Shown here: positions 46,614 to 54,384 of the stretch, in pieces
Numbering within the stretch: position 1 is the stretch's first letter
Layout: every line of letters starts with the position of its first letter
Assembly (NCBI GenBank): GCA_947493255.1
Contig: CANLQK010000002.1
Location: 62,001 to 126,000 of the forward strand
DNA length: 64,000 nt
DNA from: an uncultured Paracoccaceae bacterium
Lineage (GTDB): Bacteria; Pseudomonadota; Alphaproteobacteria; Rhodobacterales; Rhodobacteraceae
Reading direction: 5' to 3'
The notes under the pieces: model-generated
Seen by the model: the letters and a program-made list of their open reading frames with translations, nothing else
Told to the model about the DNA's origin: nothing
The model's database searches: none
Translations under genes and position numbers: made by a program

Positions 46614-46646
46614 TTAGGTCCAGTTGTTGCGCTCGTTTATCGCCAG
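46614..46646 (-). promoter_or_regulatory. Paired direct repeats upstream of xsc: candidate TauR site
   Basis: On the minus strand CTGGACCTAA (46623-46614) and CTGGCGATAA (46646-46637) lie in tandem, starts 23 bp apart. The first matches the CTGGACYTAA-type repeat I recall for TauR in Rhodobacter capsulatus. A CATAAT -10-like element is at 46595-46590, which places the proximal repeat over the -35 region, as expected for an activator. The same 23-bp spacing occurs upstream of tpa. Confidence 0.6.
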
Positions 46647-46713
46647 AAATCATTATTGAGATTTTTGGTCTTAATATTTGTTGCGGCGGTTCTCTGCCTT
46701 GGTGGTACTTTGG

Positions 46714-48177
46714 TTAGCTCATTTCATTGAGTGTGCGTGCGACGATGGCAACGCCCTCAGTTATTCGCGGGGTTGCGATGGAGCTATAGGCAAGGCGATA
46801 GAAATTTTTCGGTGGGTTTGGTCCGTCGAAGAATGCGTGTCCCGGTTCGATCAACACCGAATGCGGTGCCAGCCGTTGTGCAAGTTTGCGGGTGTCGATG
46901 TGATCGGGTGCGCGCATCCATAAAGATGACCCGCCAAAGCTCCCACGACCGGCCACGGTGAGGCCGTGTTCGTTTACCGCCCGATCGATGGTAGTGCGTC
47001 TGTCATGAAAGGCGCGTGACATGCGCCGTACAAGGGCATCGTAATGACCACGCGAAAGGAAATATGTTACCGTTCTTTGAATGTGGCCGGGCGGGTGACG
47101 CAACACGCTGGCGCGTAGGGCCCGTGCTTCGCGGATAAATGGCGCAGGGCCCACAAGATAGCCAAGGCGCAATCCCGGAAAAAGCGATTTCGAGAAAGAG
47201 CCAACATAGATGACCCGTCCGTCCTTATCTAACGACTTTAGCGCGGGTGAGGGCGGTTTTAAGAACGACATTTCGAATTCATAGTCGTCTTCGACAATAA
47301 GGAAATCGTCCTTCGACGCCTTTTCCAACAACGCCTGACGACGTGACATTGGCATGGTTGCCGCTGTGGGGCATTGGTGGCTGGGCGTCGTGAACACAAC
47401 ATCAGTACCATTGGGCAAATCATCGCATTGAAGGCCGTCGCCATCGACTGGGATCTTATGCAGGTGACACCGCGATTGTTCCAAAATGTCGCGCAAGGCG
47501 GGGTAACACGGGTCTTCAATTGCAGCGGTGCGGCGTTGGGTAAGCAGGACCTGTGCGGTCAACCAAAGCGCGTTTTGGGCACCAAGCGTCAGCAAGATTT
47601 CATCTGGTTTTGCCAAGATGCCCCGTCTTGGGAGGGTTTGGCGGGCAATGAAGTCGATCAATTTCGGATCATCATCATCGTAATAATCCGCCGTTAGGGC
47701 GCTGAAATCTTTGCGACCCAGAGCCTCTAGCGCGCAAAGGCGCCAGTTGGCGGAATCAAACAGCAATGGGTCGGCTTGGCCGTAAATGAACGGATACCGA
47801 TAGCTGGCCCAATCGGATGGTTTTCGGATTGTGTTATTGGTCGTGAAACGCTGCCCAACAGCGCGGTTCCAATCCACCGTACTTTGTTCAGGTGCGGTCG
47901 CCGGAAAGTTAGGCGGTTCAGGTGCGTTTTCAGATACGAAATAGCCGGACCGCCCATGCGCAACAATGTAGTCATCAGCAAGCAGTTCGGTGAAGGCCAG
48001 CGTTACGGTTATGCGGCTGACGCCCAAATGTTCTGCCAGCTTGCGCGAAGACGGCAATTTCTCACCAGGTCTAAACCGGCCTGCCAAGATACCTTCGGCC
48101 ACCAACTGGCGGATTTGGGTTTGCAACGTGCCTTCGGCATCTGGGTGCAAGAAAAAGGTTTCGACAGGTAAAGCCAT
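46714..48177 (-). CDS. tauR: MocR-type regulator of taurine metabolism (GntR helix-turn-helix fused to aminotransferase-like domain)
   Basis: The 487-residue protein has an N-terminal winged helix (LPSSRKLAEHLGVSRITVTL), a linker, and a fold-type I aminotransferase-like domain with the PLP lysine in VGSFSKSLFPGLRLGY. This architecture with adjacent xsc and tpa identifies TauR, an activator in Rhodobacter. The gene lies 157 bases upstream of xsc on the same strand. A perfect hairpin spans its start codon at 48174-48202. PLP-taurine or PLP-hypotaurine as effector is known for the family, not shown here. Confidence 0.92.
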   Translation of the reverse strand: MALPVETFFLHPDAEGTLQTQIRQLVAEGILAGRFRPGEKLPSSRKLAEHLGVSRITVTLAFTELLADDYIVAHGRSGYFVSENAPEPPNFPATAPEQSTVDWNRAVGQRFTTNNTIRKPSDWASYRYPFIYGQADPLLFDSANWRLCALEALGRKDFSALTADYYDDDDPKLIDFIARQTLPRRGILAKPDEILLTLGAQNALWLTAQVLLTQRRTAAIEDPCYPALRDILEQSRCHLHKIPVDGDGLQCDDLPNGTDVVFTTPSHQCPTAATMPMSRRQALLEKASKDDFLIVEDDYEFEMSFLKPPSPALKSLDKDGRVIYVGSFSKSLFPGLRLGYLVGPAPFIREARALRASVLRHPPGHIQRTVTYFLSRGHYDALVRRMSRAFHDRRTTIDRAVNEHGLTVAGRGSFGGSSLWMRAPDHIDTRKLAQRLAPHSVLIEPGHAFFDGPNPPKNFYRLAYSSIATPRITEGVAIVARTLNEMS

Positions 48178-48202
48178 GGATCCTGTTTAACTGGATCCAT
48201 GG
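48174..48202. promoter_or_regulatory. Perfect 10-bp inverted repeat covering the tauR start codon
   Basis: CCATGGATCC (48174-48183) and GGATCCATGG (48193-48202) flank a nine-base loop. In the minus-strand message the second arm holds the tauR AUG and the AGGA just before it, so the hairpin would hide the initiation region. It could also be a DNA operator for autoregulation. No U-run is present, so it is not a good terminator for the upstream protease gene. Confidence 0.6.
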
Positions 48203-48218
48203 CGGAAGTGAACTGGTC

Positions 48219-50069
48219 TTATCGCTGCTGGGCTACCATTGCCGCAAACGCTCGGCTGTCTACGGCGAGGTTGGCTTGTGCGAACGGGGTTTTGTTGTTT
48301 TCATCGTCGAAGAACTGGCTGTCCACTGCGACGATTTTCCAGTCGCCATCAACGTTCAGCAAGAATGGTGAACCACTGTCGCCTTGCGCTGTGTCGCATT
48401 CGTGCAAGATGGAATTATCTTCAAACGCTTCGACAACGCGGCACCCTTCGTTGCCCGACATATTGTCGCCCGTGTCCCAGCTGTAACCCGCCTGATTAAC
48501 AATCAAGCCAGACCGCGCAATTTGGCTCAGGTCTGTGGCTGTCAATTCGTGCACATCAAGGTAGCCGATTTCATTACCAAGGTCGCGGTCCAGAACGACC
48601 AGTGCCCAGTCATGGCCATTACCGCCACCGGCAGGCTGGGTTGCAGGGTCGTACGACGGGTCGAACACCGCACCCGTCACCTTGGCTTCGCCTTGCGATG
48701 TGCCTTGGGTCAGGCCCGCAGTGAAACTAACGGGGACCAGTGTTTCATCTCCTGTGTCGGTTACACAATGGGCAGCGGTGAGAACCAAAGACGGACCAAC
48801 AAGGGTGCCAGTGCACGTGCCGTCCTGCAGTTCAAGCGACCCAATCGCACGCCAAGGCATCTGTGTCGTGTCGACCAAGAACCGGTCATCACGACCAAAG
48901 AAATGGTTTTCTAGACCGGCGGGGCGGGAGCGACCCAAACAATCGGCCGTGTCAGAGAACGCCTCGCAGGTGCCATCGCCGCCCGATGCTTCGTTGCAAA
49001 TGCCGTCGAACGCGGTGTTGCAGCTGTCATTGCGGTTGCGCAGGTAGGCAACATCGGCGCAATCGGTCACGTCGGTACCGGATGTGCAATTGTCCGTGCC
49101 AATGCCCGGTTCGTCGCATTCACCATCATTGGCCCAACGGCAGCTGTCTTCGCCGCCGAGCGCCATGGCGCGGCAGTCGGTCGCGTCGGTGCCGGTTGCG
49201 CAATAGACCGTACCACCAAAGGCGACGTCATCACATTCGCCATCGTTGGAATACTGGCAACTGTCATCACCCAATTGGCCGCGCAGGTTGGCGGGGACCA
49301 GTTCCAAGAGGCGCGCAAGGGCCTCGGGAGAGGTGCCGTAATTGTCGCAATCTGTGGCATCCGTTCCGTCTAAACATTGGCCACCACCGCCATAGCGCAG
49401 CTCGTCGCAGGCACCATCATTGGCCCAGTCGCAGCTGTCATCATCCAGACCGGCAGCAAGTTGGCGACAGTCGGCCGTGTCTGTACCGTCGTTGCAATAA
49501 CCGCCGCCGCCGTATCGGGCTTCGTCACATTCGTTGTCGTTGGCGTATTCGCATGAATTATCACCCCCTGCGTCGGTCGGTGTAACGTTTGCGGTGAACT
49601 GAACCTCTGCCAAGCAATCCGTGGCGTCTGTGCCCCGATCACACGCGCCAGTGCCGCCAAAGAACACGTCGTCACATTCGCCGTCATTTGACCAACGGCA
49701 TGTGTTGTCGCCAAGGTTTCCAATGTCGAGCGACCCAACACCCAGCGCCCGCGCGCGGTCTAGAAAGTCGCTTTCGCGCTGAATAACCCATGCCGCGCAA
49801 TCGGTCCGGTCTGAACCGTCTTGGCAGGACCCTGTACCAGCGAACCGATATTCGTCACATTCACCGTCATTGGCAAAGGTGCAGCTGTCATTGTTTGCGC
49901 CGATGCTGAGAAGGCTGCAATCGTTCGTGTCGGTTCCATCGTCGCAGTACCCTTGGCCGCCGTATCGCGCCTCGTCGCATTCGTTGTCGTTGGCGTATTC
50001 ACAGGAATTCTGTGCCGCAGCTGGAAGGGCGATCGTGAGAAATAGGAAGGCGAGAATGGAACGCAGCAT
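48219..50069 (-). CDS. Secreted trypsin-like serine protease with eight cysteine-rich repeats
   Basis: The ATG at 50069 with AGAGG upstream gives 616 residues. A signal peptide (LRSILAFLFLTIALPAAAQ) is followed by eight repeats of about 30 residues, pattern DSCxWANDGECDExRYGG-G-C-GTDxTDC, with most repeats keeping four to five cysteines and several acidic residues. The S1 protease domain takes up the last 210 residues with its triad in LTAAHC, HDWALVVL and GDSGSPF, plus GTCTGTLVG. The repeats may bind calcium or form disulfide knots (inference). It lies between tpa and tauR, without an obvious link to taurine. Confidence 0.88.
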   Translation of the reverse strand: MLRSILAFLFLTIALPAAAQNSCEYANDNECDEARYGGQGYCDDGTDTNDCSLLSIGANNDSCTFANDGECDEYRFAGTGSCQDGSDRTDCAAWVIQRESDFLDRARALGVGSLDIGNLGDNTCRWSNDGECDDVFFGGTGACDRGTDATDCLAEVQFTANVTPTDAGGDNSCEYANDNECDEARYGGGGYCNDGTDTADCRQLAAGLDDDSCDWANDGACDELRYGGGGQCLDGTDATDCDNYGTSPEALARLLELVPANLRGQLGDDSCQYSNDGECDDVAFGGTVYCATGTDATDCRAMALGGEDSCRWANDGECDEPGIGTDNCTSGTDVTDCADVAYLRNRNDSCNTAFDGICNEASGGDGTCEAFSDTADCLGRSRPAGLENHFFGRDDRFLVDTTQMPWRAIGSLELQDGTCTGTLVGPSLVLTAAHCVTDTGDETLVPVSFTAGLTQGTSQGEAKVTGAVFDPSYDPATQPAGGGNGHDWALVVLDRDLGNEIGYLDVHELTATDLSQIARSGLIVNQAGYSWDTGDNMSGNEGCRVVEAFEDNSILHECDTAQGDSGSPFLLNVDGDWKIVAVDSQFFDDENNKTPFAQANLAVDSRAFAAMVAQQR

Positions 50070-50111
50070 GAATGACCTCTGTATCAATATGACCCCACTA
50101 TCGCCAAAAGA

Positions 50112-50143
50112 ACGGGGCGGGTCCACTGCTGAACTCGCCCCGT
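50112..50143 (-). terminator. Terminator hairpin after tpa
   Basis: Arms 50112-50122 and 50133-50143 form an 11-bp stem with one G-T pair, based on ACGGGGCG/CGCCCCGT. It lies 63 bases after the tpa stop and before the protease start. Short T-runs follow on both strands (TTTTC on plus, CTTTTGG on minus). Confidence 0.65.
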
Positions 50144-50205
50144 TTTCATTAGGATTAAAAAAGTTGGACCCGACGTAAGGTTTAGGCCTGCTTGTCTGTC
50201 GCGGA

Positions 50206-51594
50206 TTAACCGAACACGCGGGTTAGTGCGCCATCAACAGCTGTGGTGATTTCATCAATATCATCCGCAGTCGCGATCAACGGGGGCGAGAAACACAAGG
50301 TGTTGTTCTTCCCTGGCACTGACCGGTTGGTGGCCCCGATGATGACGCCTTGTTTCATACAATCGGCAACAACTGCACCGACCATCTTTTCGTCCATTGC
50401 TTCTTTGGTGCCGCGGTCAGCGACCAATTCTGCACCACAGAACAAGCCCTTGCCGCGCACATCGCCAATGACGGCGTGCTTTTCGGCGAGCGCGTTTAGG
50501 TTGGCAACCAAACGTGCGCCCATGGCGGTTGTGTTGTCCAGCAATCCTTCGTCTTCGATGATACGCATGTTTTCCATCGCGGCGGCAGGGCCAGATGTGC
50601 AGCCCCCAAAGGTGGAAATGTCGCGGAAGTAGTTAAGTGGGTCATTGGCGTCGTCTTTGAACATGTCAAACACGGCTTCGGTCGTAACACAGACCGAAAT
50701 GGCCGCGTAACCAGAGGCCACACCTTTGGCCATTGTCACGATGTCAGGCTGGATGCCGTAGTGCTGATACCCGAACCATGTGCCGGTCCGGCCAACACCG
50801 CAGACAACTTCATCGATGTGCAGCAGGATGTCGTATTTTTTGCAAATCTCTTGGACGCGGGGCCAATACCCCTCGGGTGGGGTGATAACGCCGCCACCGG
50901 CTGTTACAGGCTCAAGGCACAATGCGCCAACCGTATCGGGTCCTTCGCGCAGGATGACTTCTTCGATCTGGTTCGCGGCCCATTCGCCGTAGTTTTCTTC
51001 CGGTGCACCGTCTTGTTCGTGCTTGCGGTATTCCATGCAGTGGGGAACGCGGATGAAACCGGGTGCGAAGGGGCCGTATTGTGCATTGCGTTCGTCTTGG
51101 CCACCTGCGGACATCGAGGCAATTGTCGAGCCGTGGTAGTCGCGGTCGCGGTACAGAATTTTGTGCTTCTTGCCGCCATAGCGTTTGTGTGCAATCTGGC
51201 GGACCATTTTGAAACCCTTCTCGTTGGCTTCGGACCCTGAATTGGCATAGTAAACGCGGCTCATGCCTGGCATCTTTTCGATCAGCCGCTCTGCGAACAA
51301 TGCGCCCGGAATCGTGCCGACGGTGCCGCCGAAAAAGTTCATCTTTAAAATTTGGTCGCGCACAGCGTTCGCAATGCTTTCACGGCCGTAGCCGACGTTG
51401 ACGGTCCAGACCCCACCGGCAACGGCATCTAGGTGTTCCTTGCCATGCTGGTCCCACACGCGAAGGCCTTTGCCTTCAACGATGATTTTCGGTTCGCCCG
51501 TTTCAAACGGCTTATGTTGGATCAGGTGGTGCCAAACGTGGGCGCGGTCGGCGTCAATCACGTGGCTCAAGTCGTTTGCTGTCAGTCCGTCCAT
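50206..51594 (-). CDS. tpa: Taurine:pyruvate aminotransferase
   Basis: Tpa transfers the taurine amino group to pyruvate, making sulfoacetaldehyde and alanine. The 462-residue class III aminotransferase has YYANSGSEANEKGFKM (PLP phosphate region), DRDYHGSTIASMSAGGQ, HIDEVVCGVGRTG, and the PLP lysine in TMAKGVASGY near residue 286. CGGAGG lies seven bases before the ATG. Presence of xsc and TauR in the same block favours Tpa over other omega-aminotransferases. Candidate TauR repeats lie 72-104 bases upstream of the start. Confidence 0.92.
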   Translation of the reverse strand: MDGLTANDLSHVIDADRAHVWHHLIQHKPFETGEPKIIVEGKGLRVWDQHGKEHLDAVAGGVWTVNVGYGRESIANAVRDQILKMNFFGGTVGTIPGALFAERLIEKMPGMSRVYYANSGSEANEKGFKMVRQIAHKRYGGKKHKILYRDRDYHGSTIASMSAGGQDERNAQYGPFAPGFIRVPHCMEYRKHEQDGAPEENYGEWAANQIEEVILREGPDTVGALCLEPVTAGGGVITPPEGYWPRVQEICKKYDILLHIDEVVCGVGRTGTWFGYQHYGIQPDIVTMAKGVASGYAAISVCVTTEAVFDMFKDDANDPLNYFRDISTFGGCTSGPAAAMENMRIIEDEGLLDNTTAMGARLVANLNALAEKHAVIGDVRGKGLFCGAELVADRGTKEAMDEKMVGAVVADCMKQGVIIGATNRSVPGKNNTLCFSPPLIATADDIDEITTAVDGALTRVFG

Positions 51595-51665
51595 TTTAAC
51601 CTCCGAAAAGAATCAAGGGCGCGTTCGCGCGATTTGAATACTATCTCGATTTGTTCTTCCCTCAG

Positions 51666-51698
51666 ATAGGGCCAGAGTTGATCCCGAAATAAGGCCAG
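51666..51698 (-). promoter_or_regulatory. Paired direct repeats upstream of tpa: candidate TauR site
   Basis: On the minus strand CTGGCCCTAT (51675-51666) and CTGGCCTTAT (51698-51689) are in tandem with starts 23 bp apart, the same spacing as upstream of xsc. Each is preceded by a T (TCTGGCC). They lie 72-104 bases before the tpa start and next to the divergent copA promoter at 51708. Confidence 0.6.
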
Positions 51699-51707
51699 AA
51701 AAATAAC

Positions 51708-51738
51708 TTGACCTTCTAGTCACTGGAACCTTTATGGA
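51708..51738 (+). promoter_or_regulatory. CueR-type promoter of copA with 19-bp spacer
   Basis: TTGACC (51708-51713) and TATGGA (51733-51738) are separated by 19 bp, longer than the usual 17 and typical of MerR-family promoters. Between them ACCTTCTAGT-C-ACTGGAACCT is an imperfect dyad similar to the ACCTTCC...GGAAGGT site of CueR. A CueR gene follows copA. Confidence 0.75.
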
Positions 51739-51757
51739 GGGTGAGAAGGAGCCTGCC

Positions 51758-53902
51758 ATGGCCACATTACGTTTTGAAATCCAAGGGTTGAATTGCGGCG
51801 CCTGCGCGGCGCGTGCGCAAAAGGCAATGTCCGCTGTCGGGGGCGTGACATCTGCCCATGTGAATTTAGCCAATCACACCGCGATTGTAGAAGCGCCCGA
51901 CAAGTTAGTGGGTCGCATTGCAGAGGCGTCTACTCAGGCTGGTTATCCTGCGCAGGCCATAGCCCAAAGCGCACAAGTGGTCGCGAAGGTTGCTGATGTT
52001 TCCGCCTTGGGGCGTCAGGTTTTGTGGGCGGCATTTTTGACATTGCCCTTATTCGTGGTCGAGATGGGCGGGCATATTTACCCGCCTTTCCACCATTGGA
52101 TCATGGCGCATGTCGGGCTGTCGGTATCTTGGGGTGCGCAGTTTGTTTTGGCGACCTTGGTCTTGGTTGGGCCGGGACGCGGGTTTTATCAATTGGGGGT
52201 GCCTGCCTTACTGCGCGGTGCGCCAGATATGAATTCGCTTGTGGTTTTGGGGGCAACGGCGGCATGGGCCTATTCCACTGTGGCAACATTTGCGCCGTCT
52301 GCTTTGCCGCAAGATGCGATTGCGGTTTATTTCGAAGCGGCAGGTGTGATTGTGACGCTTATCTTACTTGGTCGCTGGTTGGAGGCACGTGCAAAGGGGC
52401 GCACGGGTGCCGCGATAAAACGGTTGATCGGGTTACGTCCTGAAACGGCGCGCGTTGAACGGGATGGGCAGATGCAGGACATACAGGTCGGCGATGTTGC
52501 GATTGGCGATAGGGTGCACCTCGCGGCGGGTGCGCGCGTTCCTGTGGATGGCGTCGTGACCAAAGGGCAGGGCGTTATCGACGAGGCGATGATTTCTGGC
52601 GAGCCCATCCCCGTTGAAAAGGGCATCGGCGATGCGGTGGTTGCTGGCACCGTGAATGGCAACAGCGCCTTGGTAATGGAGGCACAGGCCGTGGGCGCAG
52701 ATACCATGTTGGCCCGCATCATCGATATGGTTGCACAGGCCCAAGGTGCGCGGCTGCCGGTGCAAGATTTGGTTAACAAAATAACCTTGTGGTTTGTTCC
52801 GGCCGTGATGGTGGTCGCGGCGTTGACTGTGTTGGTTTGGTTGGCTGTTGGCAGCTTACCGTCTGCCTTGGTTGCCGGCGTATCTGTCTTAATCATTGCT
52901 TGCCCTTGTGCGATGGGGTTGGCGACGCCGACATCCATTATGGTTGGTACGGGGCGCGCTGCTGAATTGGGCGTGTTGTTCAGGCGGGGTGACGCGCTGC
53001 AGGGGTTGCAGGGTGTGAAGACCGTGGCCTTTGATAAGACCGGCACCCTTACGGTCGGTGCGCCAGTTGTCGTTTCAAGCACTTTGCGAGCGGTCGATCT
53101 TGCAGCGGTTGCCGCTGTTGAAGCCGCGTCAACGCATCCGTTGGCGGGGCCTATTGTGGCCTTGGCTGGCCCGCATTTACCTACCGCACAAGACGTCGAA
53201 ACAATCCCCGGTCACGGGGTGCAGGGCGTTGTTGAAGGGCGCCGAATTGTGGTTGGAAATGCAGCCATGATGGCTTGGGACGGTGTAACCGAGCAGGTTG
53301 ATGTTCCCGCAGGACAGACCGCAGTGATGGTCGCGATTGATGGCACATTTGCGGGCGTCTTAACCTTGACGGATGACATAAAGCCGACCGCGCGGGCGAC
53401 AGTGGAAGCGCTCAAGTCCCAAGGGGTCGAGGTTGTGATGATTTCGGGTGACACAGCGACGGCGGCCGAGGCGCTGGGCGCGTCATTGGGGATCGAAACT
53501 GTCATCGCGGGTGTTTTGCCCGACGGTAAGGTCGACGCGGTGCGGGCGTTGCAAGCCAACGGTAAAGTCGCATTTGTGGGTGACGGTATTAACGACGCAC
53601 CGGCGTTGGCGGCGGCGGATGTTGGTATTGCCATGGGCAACGGCACCGACATAGCCGTGGACGCCGCCGATGTGGTGCTTGTGTCTGGCAACCCAATGGG
53701 CGTCGCGCGCGGGATCGAAGTCAGCCGTCGCACGTTGCGCAACATTTGGCAGAACCTTGGGTGGGCGTTTGGATACAATGTCGTATTAATCCCTGTTGCG
53801 GCCTTGGGGCTTTTGACCCCGCAACTGGCCGCCTTGGCGATGGCGGCCTCTAGCGTGCTGGTTGTCGGCAATGCGTTGCGCCTGCGGTGGGTGACAGTAT
53901 GA
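51758..53902 (+). CDS. copA: Copper-exporting P1B-type ATPase
   Basis: I start at the ATG at 51758 (AAGGAG seven bases upstream), giving 714 residues. An N-terminal heavy-metal-associated domain has GLNCGACAARAQKA. Eight membrane helices, the A-domain SGEP, the ion-binding CPC motif (IIACPCAMGLATP), the phosphorylation site DKTGTLT near residue 426, the HP motif (THPLAGPI) and VGDGINDAPAL are visible. It pumps Cu(I) out of the cytoplasm. It overlaps cueR (ATGA) and has a CueR-type promoter. Confidence 0.96.
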   Translation: MATLRFEIQGLNCGACAARAQKAMSAVGGVTSAHVNLANHTAIVEAPDKLVGRIAEASTQAGYPAQAIAQSAQVVAKVADVSALGRQVLWAAFLTLPLFVVEMGGHIYPPFHHWIMAHVGLSVSWGAQFVLATLVLVGPGRGFYQLGVPALLRGAPDMNSLVVLGATAAWAYSTVATFAPSALPQDAIAVYFEAAGVIVTLILLGRWLEARAKGRTGAAIKRLIGLRPETARVERDGQMQDIQVGDVAIGDRVHLAAGARVPVDGVVTKGQGVIDEAMISGEPIPVEKGIGDAVVAGTVNGNSALVMEAQAVGADTMLARIIDMVAQAQGARLPVQDLVNKITLWFVPAVMVVAALTVLVWLAVGSLPSALVAGVSVLIIACPCAMGLATPTSIMVGTGRAAELGVLFRRGDALQGLQGVKTVAFDKTGTLTVGAPVVVSSTLRAVDLAAVAAVEAASTHPLAGPIVALAGPHLPTAQDVETIPGHGVQGVVEGRRIVVGNAAMMAWDGVTEQVDVPAGQTAVMVAIDGTFAGVLTLTDDIKPTARATVEALKSQGVEVVMISGDTATAAEALGASLGIETVIAGVLPDGKVDAVRALQANGKVAFVGDGINDAPALAAADVGIAMGNGTDIAVDAADVVLVSGNPMGVARGIEVSRRTLRNIWQNLGWAFGYNVVLIPVAALGLLTPQLAALAMAASSVLVVGNALRLRWVTV

Positions 53903-54282
53903 ACATCAAAGATGTCGGAAATCGCGTTGGCCTGCCTGCGAAAACAATCCGCTATTACGAAGACATCGGGCTGATCACGCCGGACCGTGCTGCAAACGGC
54001 TACCGCGATTTCAGCGAGGCGCATGTGCATAAATTGACGTTTCTTGCCCGTGCCCGCAGCCTTGGATTTTCGGTCGATGATTGTCGTGACCTGTTGGCCC
54101 TGTGGGAAGATCAAGATCGCGCAAGCGCAGATGTGCGCGCCATCGCGAAAGACCATTTAGCGCAGATCGAAACCAAGATCGCGGGCCTACAAGACATGGC
54201 AGCGACCCTATCGGATTTGGTGCGTGACTGCGCAGGTGACGGGCGACCAGATTGCCCAATCCTCAAGGGGTTAGAGGGCTAG
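53899..54282 (+). CDS. cueR: MerR-family copper-responsive regulator
   Basis: The ATG at 53899 overlaps the copA stop and gives 127 residues. The N-terminal MerR helix-turn-helix reads MNIKDVGNRVGLPAKTIRYYEDIGLI. The C-terminal metal loop has two cysteines in DCAGDGRPDCPIL, the spacing found in CueR for Cu(I), Ag(I) and Au(I). It would twist the 19-bp-spaced copA promoter into an active form. The two genes form an autoregulated unit. Confidence 0.94.
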   Translation: MNIKDVGNRVGLPAKTIRYYEDIGLITPDRAANGYRDFSEAHVHKLTFLARARSLGFSVDDCRDLLALWEDQDRASADVRAIAKDHLAQIETKIAGLQDMAATLSDLVRDCAGDGRPDCPILKGLEG

Positions 54283-54384
54283 TATTCGGCACAACCCTTA
54301 CGTGAAATTGACGCGCTGTTGCCTGAATTTCGCCCGATATGCCTTGCAATCTTTGATGGCATTGTTGCGATCGGAGTTCCCAGA

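Noticed and set aside
51618-51633. GCGCG/CGCGC palindrome in the tpa leader as an operator
   Set aside because: Low-complexity alternating GC of short length, without a second copy at xsc.
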